Assembly (NCBI GenBank): GCA_963969345.1
Contig: OZ017768.1
Coordinates: 1,838,573-1,902,572 of the forward strand
Reading direction: 5' to 3'
Length of the DNA: 64,000 nt
From: Turbatrix aceti
Lineage: Eukaryota; Nematoda; Chromadorea; Rhabditida; Panagrolaimidae
In this document: positions 27,401 to 36,565 of the stretch, piece by piece
How positions within the stretch are numbered: the stretch's first letter is position 1
How the letters are laid out: each line of letters begins with the position of its first letter
Made by a program: the position numbers and the translations under genes
The notes under the pieces: model-generated
What the model was told of the DNA's origin: nothing
Seen by the model: the letters and a program-made list of their open reading frames with translations, nothing else
The model's database searches: none

Positions 27401-29038
27401 ATACAAATTTAGGAGTTACACGGTTTTGTCGGCCGAAAAATTTCTTACAAGATGTTTTATCTCACTTTGTTCTGCAGCGCTTTACCTCATAGCCTCAGGC
27501 GTTTGAACAAGTATGGTTCGGGAGAATCGCTACCGTATGCCCCAGGGATACGGTAAGTCAGTGAAAATTTCAGAGTAGATAAAAAAGATACTGCTCTATC
27601 GAATAGTGATATTCACGTTTCGATCAATGTTCTAAAAAGTTCCGAATTTTTCAAATTTCCGAAATAAACCGTTTTTTCGAACGTTTATCAAATCGATATC
27701 AAAAAACTGAGTAAGCCATTCGAAAGGAAATTTTGTTTTTAGTCTACCCTGAAATTTTCAGCTTTCTATCGACATTTCGAAGATCCGTGGATTTTTTCTC
27801 CCGAACCCTACTCGATTTTGATCAAAAATTGTCCCACAATTCTGAAAAACACATCAAAATGCTTCAAATATTATTCTAATTACAAATCTAATTTGAAAAA
27901 ACAAAAATTTCCGATTTTGGCCCGAAATTCCTTTTTTTGCAACTAATTCGACCAGCGCGCTCGGGCAGCGGGAGAATCTCTCTTCATGAGAGCGACGCGC
28001 GCTGAACGAAAAGAAATCAGTGAGGGACCAGAGAGCGCTGAAGAGAGTCAGACATCGAGAGCGTCCTATGCTTAACCATTGGGTGTGCCATGCGCCAAAC
28101 CGGTCTGACCCTTTACCTAAAAAATAATTTTTTTAGAAGTAAGATAACTTTCTAGCGCTATTTTTTTACTTCAGATCGTAGTAACATTCACATTTTGTTG
28201 CTAAAATGTTACTTTTGATTTCGCAGTCTAAAGTGAAATAATACTTTTTTTCGTTATCTTATTACTTTTGCAAAGAGTAACATTCAAGTTTCATCATTGT
28301 TTTGTTACTTTTCGATGCGCCGTTAAAAAACGAATAATTCACATCCAAAAAATACATTTTTTTACAAAAAAAAAGTTTTCACCGAAAAAGATAAAAAAAA
28401 ACTAACCGTATTAGAAGGCGACAAATCGTACTGACACTTTCTCATTTCGGCAAAAAGATGACTGCTGACAGAATTCATCGTCGGCTCGTAACCCGGCTCG
28501 ACTTCCTTGGTCAATTGTTGTAAGCCCTCCGTATGAGCCCCACCAAAGCGACAGGCAAATGAAAACTTGCAGGATCCAAGTTGATCGTAAAATGGGCATT
28601 CGGTTCCTAAAAACGTACAAAAAATAAATTTTTAGGCCAAATTTTAATGCACAAACCCAAATCGGGTGGTTTTTCCTCCAAAAATTTTTCCAAGGAGTGT
28701 TCCGAGTTGCATTTTTCACCGAACCGGCAAATCTTGTCCGGGACGACAACGGAGGGACAGAGACGCTTTTTCATCGTCCGCACGGCAGCCCTGGCGTTTG
28801 CCATCTTGCGATCACGCTGCTTGTCCTGCCCTCGATGACGCCGGCGATCGGCTTTTCTGTCTGCGTTCACGGCTTCGGAAGGGGCATCTTCTGAAGGATT
28901 ATCCTTCTCGGTTGACGTCTGGAAGCAAAAAAATATATAAACACGCCAAAAATCAACAAAAATTTTAAATCCAACCTCAACGATGAACTCCTGCTTAATC
29001 GGTGCCCATCCTTGTTTAATCATTTCTTCAACATCCAT
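24414..29038 (-). CDS. DUS3L: tRNA-dihydrouridine(47) synthase, DUS3L type
   Basis: Flavoenzyme that reduces uridine to dihydrouridine in the tRNA variable-loop region. Exons, 5' to 3' on the minus strand: 29038-28976, 28918-28657, 28606-28407, 26051-25474, 24963-24414, joining in phase to 550 residues. Seen: an Ala-Pro-Ile-Lys segment near the N-terminus as in animal DUS3L, then two CCCH zinc fingers (C-x9-C-x5-C-x3-H and C-x8-C-x5-C-x5-H), then the TIM-barrel with YLAPLTT, the GCP motif carrying the catalytic Cys followed by KGGGCAL, the LHPRSKEQRYTK loop and a C-terminus ending in PKHKANAY. The first donor is ambiguous (GTTGGA, or GTTGAG four codons' worth of sequence away from it or less), which changes only the linker after residue 19-21. 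The 2.36 kb third intron holds a large palindromic element. The ATG is 229 bp from the divergent TAF2 start. Confidence 0.92.
26217..28117. mobile_element. 1.9 kb foldback element with 8-bp target duplication, in a DUS3L intron
   Basis: Two arms of about 840 bp are near-perfect reverse complements, with a central spacer of roughly 200 bp at about 27060-27270. Outer ends are GGTAAAGGGTCAGACCGG and its complement. The element is bounded by a perfect 8-bp direct repeat TAAAAAAT at 26209-26216 and 28118-28125, the hallmark of transposition. Ends starting GG with an 8-bp duplication resemble Merlin-type elements (inference). hAT ends normally start CAG/TAG and do not fit. There is no transposase frame. 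In the DUS3L transcript this intron would form a very long double-stranded hairpin. The arms differ mainly around 26275-26335 against 28000-28060. Confidence 0.85.
28126..28320 (+). repeat. GTTACTTTTG dispersed repeat, copy G
   Basis: Directly abuts the target duplication of the palindromic element in the DUS3L intron. Contains GTTACTTTTGATTTCGCAGT and ATTACTTTTGCAAAGAGTAAC. Confidence 0.7.
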
Positions 29039-29267
29039 TTGATCATCAGAGAAACAAAAATAACAAAAATCTGATCTACAATAACTAGAAAATGGACAAA
29101 AAGTGTGATAAAACAAGAAAAAGGAGGAGGACACTTTTCTCAACGAGAAAAAAATTTTTCGTGGTGAGAGCCTTGAAAAACTTTGAAGTTCAACTTCGAC
29201 GTTTCTTTTGTTTTTGCCGGGTTTTTTTTGTGCTTTTCGCGGGTTTCTTTTCCTCCTGTGATTCGGC
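29039..29267. promoter_or_regulatory. Shared promoter region of DUS3L and TAF2
   Basis: Only 229 bp separate the two divergent start codons, so both genes must initiate here or within each other's first exon. No TATA box is visible on either strand. The DUS3L reading frame stays open upstream of its ATG through the whole interval, so a longer N-terminus or overlapping transcripts are possible. Confidence 0.6.
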
Positions 29268-32200
29268 ATGCCGTCAACTGACATTCCAACGACTTCCGAA
29301 GCCTCGAATGGCGCTAGCGGTGATGGCAAGGTCGGTGAGGTGCAGATTACTCCCGAAATGAAAAAATTTGCCCAAGAACATCTAATTCGACCACTTGGAC
29401 AGGTTGTCCGGATTTACGATATCGACATTGCTCATCGGAGTTTTCGGGTGTCAACTGATATCTATGTTATGATGCAGGTTCCCATGGTAGAGTTCATCAT
29501 CGATCTGGGAACTGGTCAGTTTTTTTGCATAAATTATTGTTTCTGAATAAAACTTTGTTTTTACAGATGCTCTTCTCCCATCCGAAGATCCCACTTCCAC
29601 AGGATCTGTTACGATAAACGGTCAACCTGTTACCTACTACCGTAACAAGGATGTCGTGTTCGACCAAAACGCGGCATTTACGCTTCCGAGGTACAAAAAC
29701 TATGCCAAAGTTGCCTATTGTCGGCACGACAACAGCGGATTGACTATTTCTGTTCCTACTGGTACCATTACGCCGGACTGCAACACTCTGACTTTGCATG
29801 TGGATGTCAAAGTTGTCAATCCGCGACGTGTGAGTTTTTTTATACAATTTTTTTCTTATTTTTTGTATTTAAAATGTTTTTTCTGTTTTTTTCATTTTTT
29901 ACCTTCCCCCTTTTTTAGGGCATTTTCTTCGTCGATCTCAAGCCAAGCGGCACCAATGAAGATCGCTCGCACATGTTCACCTACGCTTCCGGTTCGGAGA
30001 CCAGTACTCACGAATGGCTGCCGTGTTTTGACCGAATCGAGATGCAAGCCGTCTTTGACCTCAGCGTCGTCGTCGACCCCAGCTACACCGTCTATGCGAG
30101 CGGTGAATTCACCGAATGCAAGCTTCTGGATAACGGACTCTCTGAGATGTTCTACAGACACGTGATTCCGACTGCCGCCAACCGGGTGGGATTTGCCATT
30201 GGAAGCTTCGGTCAGTACATTCATCCCGAGATCAATGATGTATTTTTTGCGGCGCCTGCAGTTCTCCTGCCTTCACTCAAGCACACGGTTGCCCAGTCGA
30301 GAAGAGTCATGGAATTTTTTGAGGAACTTTTGTCAACATCGTTTCCTTTTTTGTCGTACAAACTGGTTTTTGTCTACAATGTGAGTTTTTTTTCTTGCGG
30401 GAAAAATTTTCTAAATTGAAAACATTGTTTTCAGCTGCCAGACAAATACGTGTCCTACTCGGGACTGACAATCATGTCTGCCGAGTTGCTGTATCACAGA
30501 AAAATCATTGATACAGTTCTGCCTACCAGGATGGCGTTTGTCAACTGTATCGCCGAACAATACTTTGGATGCTTTGTTCAGCCGGCTTCGTACAAGCATT
30601 TGTGGCTGACGAAGGCTATTGCAAGGTAAGTCGGTTGAATATCAAGAAAAATGGGGTGGAAGGATAAAAAAAATCAAAAAAACTCGTTGTTTTACGCTAG
30701 TTTAGGCCAAAAGTTACGTTTTTTGGTGTTCTGCAACGCTTTTTGTGAAAAGTAACAGAAAAATCGTTTCTGTACAGTATCCAGCAGAATGAAAAGTAAC
30801 AAAATAATGATAAAATATGAATGTTACTTTTTCGTCATAAATTTTACAATTTTATCATCATAAAAACGCTTTTTTTTTCAATCTTGTCTTTTTTTCTCAT
30901 TTTCCTTTTTTTCCAGATTCCTGACGTCCCTCTACATCGAACACGCATTCGGCCACTGCGAATATGTCTACGACGTTTACAAAGCGATGGCCGAAGTCAT
31001 TGAATTCGAAAAGCGCTATGGCGGCATCGTCCTCGCTCCGAAGACTCCAAACACGACCATTATCTCGGATTGCCTCGATCAGGAATGTCCGCTGTCAGCG
31101 TCGCCCCGAATCTTCGAAGCGATGGTCACGAAGGGATTTCTGGTCATCCGAACGCTGCACAACCGGCTTTCCAAGGAAACCTTCATCAAGGTCCTCCATC
31201 GACAAATCCACCTCGCTTCTCAGTTCGGATTCAATTCGATGAGTCTGCCCTCCTGGTACTACCTGACGCTGTCCATGGACATCTTCTACCAGACTGTCAT
31301 CAACGTCACGGGTCGCGAAATGCCAACGTCGATGGAGCACTGGTTTCACGAGGGTGGTCACGCTCACCTCGAAGTGTCGTACTTGTTCAACAGAAAGAGG
31401 AATGTCATTGAACTCGAAATCAAACAGGAACCCGGGCGTGGAAGGTTGGTTTTTTTTATTTGAAACAAAAAAACTACGTCGAATAGCATTTTTTGGGATA
31501 TGCGATGAATAACATTTTTTGGGCCTAAAAATGTTACTTTTGAAAAGAGTAACGTTCACTTTTTTGGCGTTATAATGTTACGTTTGGTGCGGTGCCATTC
31601 CGAGTAACATTTTTGGACTGCATAACTTTTTGTTACGTTCGTATTTTATTACGGTATCCTAAACTTACTCCAAGTAACATTTTTTTTGCTCAAAATTTTT
31701 ACTTTTGAAACGAGTAATGTTTTTTGCCTTTTTTTGCTAAAAATCGTTTTTCTATCTTTTTTCCTTCATTTCAGGCTAATCTACATGGGCCCACTCTCCA
31801 TCGTCGTCCAGGAAATCGACGGATCCTACTCACACATCGTTCAGGTGGATAAGCCCGAATTCCGCGAAGAAATCCAGTGCCATTCGAAAAGTCGAAACAA
31901 GAAGAAGAAAAAAGTCATGCTGAGCATCGGCGAAGAAGTCGAAATGGATTTTTCGCGTTTTGATCCTGAAGCTACAATTCTGTGGATTCGAATCGATCCT
32001 GAAATGCTGCTTATCCGGGAGCTGGTTTTGCACCAGAAACTCATTCACTACGAATTCATGGTCGTCTACGAGAGGGACGTCTGCGCTCAGCTTTTTGCCG
32101 TCGACGTCTTTGAATCGGGAGCCATCATTCAGACGATTGACGTGCTGAACGAGGTTTTGCTCAACGACATGATTTATTATCAGTGAGTTTTTTTAGACTT

Positions 32201-33822
32201 GAAAAAAAATGTACAGTGTTGTTGTGTTCGATAATTTTACGGGTAGCTGAACCGAAAATTAGAATTTTGGGAACTCCCTGGACCGAAATTCTGGTTTTTA
32301 TGTAACCGGAACCAAAAATTCTTTTTGTTTAGTCAGAACGAAAAATATTTTTTGGGTACCCGAACAGAACCGGTTTTATTTGGGGTTTCCGAAGGATTCC
32401 GTTTTTTGGTCCCCCAAGAGCACAGATAAAAGGCTAAAAATATAAAATGAATTTTAGAGTCCGTATCCGAGCCCTCAAAGCCCTGGCCAGCACGTGGACA
32501 AAGTTTGCGACGAGTGTCATCCATGCTCGTTCGCTCATCGACATCTTCCAGTCGTTCTACGGCAGTAAGTCTGCTCCCCACATCATTGCGGCCAACAACA
32601 TGGTCATCCTGCCCCGTGTCCTACAAAAGTACGCCATCATGCAGCACTTTGCGACTGCCATTGGCTCAGTGCGGGACCAGAACGAAAGATGCCCCGAGAC
32701 GAATGTTGAATTCCTGCTAAATCTCATCTTTTACAACGACAATACCTCAAATCGATTTTCGGATGACTTCCAGCGAGCTGCGTTCATCGATGCGATAGGC
32801 GCGAGTCTGACCCCGTCTGAGAGGCCGGGTGGCGTCGTCGAGCTTTCGCAGATTCCAGAACCCATCTCAAAAATCATCAAAGAAATGACCCTGCAACTCA
32901 GCCTGGAGCTCATGCGTCCGAGTTATTCGAGAGTCGTCCAGGTTGCTTGCCTGAGGGTTTTCTGTCTCCTCCAGGCCCTGGGACACATTCCGCTGGATGT
33001 CGACTTTTTCTGGCAGTACACGGATGCGACAAAGGCATTTTCGACGGTCAGGGTCGTGGCTATCGAGTGCCTCGTGCGACTCGTCAAACGCCATCACTCG
33101 GCGACGTGGTTTGCAAACGAGATGCCCAGGATTCTGGAATTCATCGTGGCAGCGCGTGAGCCAAGATTCAAGTACGAGGCCCTGAAGACGGTTATTGCGA
33201 ATGCGCCTTTTACCTACAATTCCGGACGGTATGATTTTTATTAGTTTTTTTTGCTGGGAAATTAATTTTTTTTCGTTTGCAGAAAACATTCGACAGCGTT
33301 GTATCCCGTGAATTCGAAGCAGCTTTTCAAGCTGATTACCAATTACATGGTTGACGAAAATTTGGTAAGTTTTTTTGGGGGCAAAAAAATGCCGCGAACT
33401 TTTCAGAAAAATTACAAATTAAAAAAAAATTTAACTGCAATTTTTTTTAAAAATCGAAAAAGTAGTATTTCAACACCTGGAAAATTTTTTTTAATTTTCG
33501 AAAAGCCGAAATAAATTTTTGTTCCAGTACATATTTTGAAAAAAAAGTTTTGTAAAAAAGTAACTCATTTTTTGTTCAAAAAAAATCCGTCGAAAAAAAT
33601 TTAAAAAAAAACCTTTTCTGTTCTATTGGAATTTTTTGACGATTTTTTTTGTTTTTTTCGTCCAAATATTTTTTTTCCATTTTCCAGGACGAAAGAATGC
33701 GTCTCTACTTCCACGATCTCTACATCACGCTCTACGGCCACGAGCTCCCAGTCGTCCTGTACTCCGAAGAACAGGCGCAACCCAGCGGATCTCATCACCA
33801 CTACGGAGTTCTCAATCGATGA
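29268..33822 (+). CDS. TAF2: Transcription initiation factor TFIID subunit 2 (TAF2)
   Basis: Nuclear TFIID subunit that contacts core-promoter DNA around the initiator. Nine exons: 29268-29514, 29567-29829, 29919-30380, 30435-30625, 30917-31444, 31775-32182, 32458-33228, 33283-33364, 33688-33822. All join in phase to 1028 residues. Seen: M1-aminopeptidase-like N-terminal half (segments SHMFTYASGSETSTHEWLPC and the IAEQYFGCF motif), where the zinc-binding HExxH of true aminopeptidases is replaced, as known for TAF2; the GGHAHLEVSYLFNRKRNVIE segment typical of TAF2; and a helical, HEAT-like C-terminal half. It is shorter than the roughly 1200-residue human protein, lacking the Lys/Ser-rich tail. 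Introns 4 and 5 contain GTTACTTTTG repeats. It ends 121 bp from the convergent TSP1 gene. Confidence 0.93.
30705..30850. repeat. GTTACTTTTG repeat fragment, copy H
   Basis: Degenerate fragment in TAF2 intron 4 with AAAAGTAAC (about 30749 and 30791) and GTTACTTTT (about 30824). Confidence 0.55.
31495..31725 (+). repeat. GTTACTTTTG dispersed repeat, copy I
   Basis: Copy in TAF2 intron 5. It contains GTTACTTTTGAAAAGAGTAAC, the GTTCACTTTTTTGGCGTTA block and several further AGTAAC/GTTAC motifs, and makes up most of the intron. Confidence 0.7.
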
Positions 33823-33943
33823 TCATTTTCACTTTTTTACACGATTTATTTATTTTTTCAATTGAACAATGGTGAAAAAAAATAGTTTTTCCCAACCGGA
33901 ATTTTCGAAAAATCGAAAAAAGTAGTTTTATACCCCAAAAAAA

Positions 33944-34528
33944 TCAAGCTGGAAGCGTAAAAGGAAAAACAGCAGAACGCTTTCCGTTACGGTAGGGATC
34001 GTAGTAGGGATACTGTGGGCTGTTGGACAGCCCCGATGATCCGCCGCAGGTTGAGCACGCCGGGGGCGAGTACCCACCGCAAGTCGTGCATCCACCGGTT
34101 GGGGGACTGTAGACAGGTGTGCCACACGTCGAACAGGTAGAACCACAGGTCGTACCGGTGGAACAGGTGCCTGTCTCCGTCGACGAGCCTACGCACTGGC
34201 AGGAAGAACACCCGTTGTTGCACAGACGGGTACGGTAGGTGGTCCCCGTGCCACAGGTTGCCGAGCACGCAGACCACGCCCCCCACGAACTCCATTGGGG
34301 GTTGGAGGAAACAATCGGGGCTGGGGTCGTGTTGAATTCATTCGCGCACGTCGAGCAGGGACCGTTGGACTGGGTTCCCGTGCCGATTTGAGCTTTTGTA
34401 AAAACTGGAAAAAAAATTCGTCGATTAAAAAAAATTCGTAAATTAAAAAAATTTTTTTCGAAATTTTGCCTACCGGTGAAGCAGATCAGATAAATTCCGG
34501 CCAGAACAGAAAAATTTTTAGAAAACAT
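33944..34528 (-). CDS. Small secreted thrombospondin type-1 domain protein
   Basis: Two exons, 34528-34474 and 34404-33944, joined in phase to 171 residues. Residues 1 to about 23 form a signal peptide with a hydrophobic core. Residues 56-105 form one TSP type-1 repeat beginning WSSWGAWSACSATCGTG, with a further six-Cys pattern of the compact kind common in nematode secreted proteins. Then comes a Cys/Gly/Pro/Ser-rich region with repeated STCG-like units (about 107-140), a Tyr-rich segment, and a C-terminal Lys-Arg (160-161) that could be a prohormone-type cleavage site leaving a 10-residue tail. Function unknown; extracellular or cuticle-associated roles are inference. A TATA box lies upstream and an AATAAA on the minus strand at about 33845-33855. 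Confidence 0.85.
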   Translation of the reverse strand: MFSKNFSVLAGIYLICFTGRQNFEKNFFNLRIFFNRRIFFPVFTKAQIGTGTQSNGPCSTCANEFNTTPAPIVSSNPQWSSWGAWSACSATCGTGTTYRTRLCNNGCSSCQCVGSSTETGTCSTGTTCGSTCSTCGTPVYSPPTGGCTTCGGYSPPACSTCGGSSGLSNSPQYPYYDPYRNGKRSAVFPFTLPA

Positions 34529-34585
34529 TTTTATCGTTCCGAAGGAAAAACTGACACTCCACTCCGAGAGTACAAATCACAGCTC

Positions 34586-34593
34586 ATTATATA
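34586..34593 (-). promoter_or_regulatory. TATA box of the TSP1 gene
   Basis: TATATAAT on the minus strand, 58 bp upstream of the TSP1 ATG, a spacing consistent with a short 5' untranslated leader. Confidence 0.6.
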
Positions 34594-34599
34594 CCCCAA

Positions 34600-35538
34600 A
34601 AATTTGACGCGGGGCGGTTCAGTTTTAACCAACTGAAATTGAAACGTGAGTCAAAAAGCAAACGTAACCGTCTTACCTCCTCCTCCGTTCTTCCCCCGGA
34701 TGACAGGTAACCTCACTTTGACCTCTCAGTCGGGTTGCTTCACGCCATTGTTTGTCAGAGAGAAAAAAAGGATACCAGTTGCTTGCTTACCTTGATTGAT
34801 TATCGGTAGTTGAGCCCAAATGTTTGTTTGTTTGCATCCCGGAAAAGTTGTCAAGCTTCACGCAAGGAGCAGAAGTTGGAAGAAAAACACTTTCATTGAC
34901 AGAAAAAAGGGCTGACTGATTAATGAATCATCGTAAACCTTTGAACTGGAAAAAAAATTTGATTTGTGACTTATCAACATTTTAAGAAAAAACATTTTGC
35001 TACAGTCATAAATATTTTGATGCTAATATGTTACTTTTGGTTTTGCAGTCTAAAGTGAAGTAACACTTTTTTTCGCTATTTTATTACTTTTGCGCAAGCC
35101 AAAATTTTTGACTCGAACTTTGACCGCAAATTTTTGTATGACCAAAGAAAATCCGTTGATCCGTTGCTTGCCAAGTTGCATTTTGCCGTTGACCTTCGAC
35201 ATGTGCCAAGATCTTGACTTTTAATTTATTTTGCGTTGCTATATGTTGTTACAAATATAAACGATGATTATTATTGTAAGCTTGAAATACGTGTGCATCA
35301 ACGAAAAGGGTGCGCCTCAGGTGGTGTTTGCTTGCAGAAAGGGCTAATTTTACGAACGCATATATGTATGTAAAACAAACAATAGGGGCAACAGCGCAAT
35401 CGGAGTCAAACCCCCGCATCTGCTTTGTGCGTTCAACAATTGATCCAATGAACTTGTCCAATCTTCGTTAATTGTCATCATTTATTCAAATACCGCGCCA
35501 GCAGGACCCTGCAAGGCATTTTCACACCTCCCGCGAAC
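34600..35538. other. Intergenic region with one repeat copy
   Basis: No coding exon supported. It includes the upstream flank of the TSP1 gene and a GTTACTTTTG repeat copy (listed separately). The minus-strand open frame at 35249-35461 is not recognisable. Confidence 0.45.
35000..35097 (+). repeat. GTTACTTTTG dispersed repeat, copy J (short)
   Basis: Short but well preserved: ATGTTACTTTTGGTTTTGCA, then GTCTAAAGTGAAGTAACAC and ATTACTTTTGCGCAAG. Confidence 0.65.
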
Positions 35539-35687
35539 ATGGGTGCCATAAATGGAAGAGCAAAACTTTCCTGGCGTCTGTTCGACAGGTAGGTGGAGTC
35601 ACTTGAACCTGCTTATCGCCTGCATTGTTGCTTGCCACTTTGAAAAAAGTACTTTTCGTGGCTATACACATTCTTTACTGTTCAAAA

Positions 35688-36112
35688 ATGTCATCCAACA
35701 GGCAGCGTGTTTCTTCACCGGTCAAGAAGATGCATCTCTCAAAGCGTGCTCGTCTGGATCCACGCAGAAGAATTGTTCCCCCAGTCAATTTCAATATGCT
35801 ACGTGAAAACTGGGTTTCAGCACGAGACTTTTACGAGATGTTCCCTGTGAGTTTTAAAAAACAAAAGGTTCAAATTTGTTCACATGAAAATTTTAGGCAA
35901 ACTGTCCCCCGCGAAGCATCATCCGGCTAAAGTTCCGCAGCACTTTTGTAGGCGAGCAGTGGACGAAGTTGGAAGAGATGCTGCACAACTTCACCGACTC
36001 GCCGAATCCTCAAATCGCCAAAAAGAATTACAGTATCAACGCAACCGAATTCAAAGTTGTTTATTCGGGGGAAACACGTTATCCAAAACCTGAGTTGTGC
36101 TGGATTGAGTGA
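35688..36112 (+). CDS. Small basic protein of unknown function
   Basis: I do not recognise the family. Exons 35688-35846 and 35897-36112 join in phase to 124 residues with a clean GTGAGT donor and TTTTAG acceptor, and AATAAA starts 6 bp after the stop (36118-36123). The first 30 residues are strongly basic (KKMHLSKRARLDPRRR), looking like a nuclear-localisation signal next to an SP site. The second exon has an alternating pattern that could be a small folded domain with two Trp. An alternative first exon exists: ATG at 35539, ending 35588 with a GTAGGT donor, joins in the same frame to an acceptor before 35706 and would give a different 17-residue start. Confidence 0.65.
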
Positions 36113-36565
36113 TTTGCAATAAAATTTGTTTTTCATGTCGGAAAAGTGCTGAAAGCAAGAAAAAATCATAAAAAGTGGTAACACAATTGCGCACTAATTT
36201 ATAGTTTGTCTTTCTTTTAGTGAGGGACTGAATTTGTGTCTCAAACTTCACTTTTTGTGTGTGAGCCATTTGCTCATTGCTCGCTCCTGCTCGACTCACG
36301 CGCAGAGCAAGAGCAGAGGTGCTGGGAATAAAAGAGCACGAGCAGAGCGAGCACGAAAAATTGAATTGCTCAAAGAGTGCGAACGGAAATAATCGATTAA
36401 AACTTCTCAAAGTGCCCAAACGACCCGTAACCCTTATTTTTTACTTTTAAACTCAAGAAAAGCAATTCATGTCCATATAAACATCACAGAGGTCAAAAAA
36501 TGCCATAAACCACCAAAAATCAACAACAATCGACAAAATTCCATCGTAAAACCGCATCAAACAGA
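36113..36565. other. Spacer between the small gene and RPAP1, converging
   Basis: Contains the polyadenylation signal of the upstream gene and, at 36260-36360, a stretch rich in GCTC/GAGC words (GAGCAGAGCGAGCACGA), resembling decayed MITE termini. No exon seen. Confidence 0.45.
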
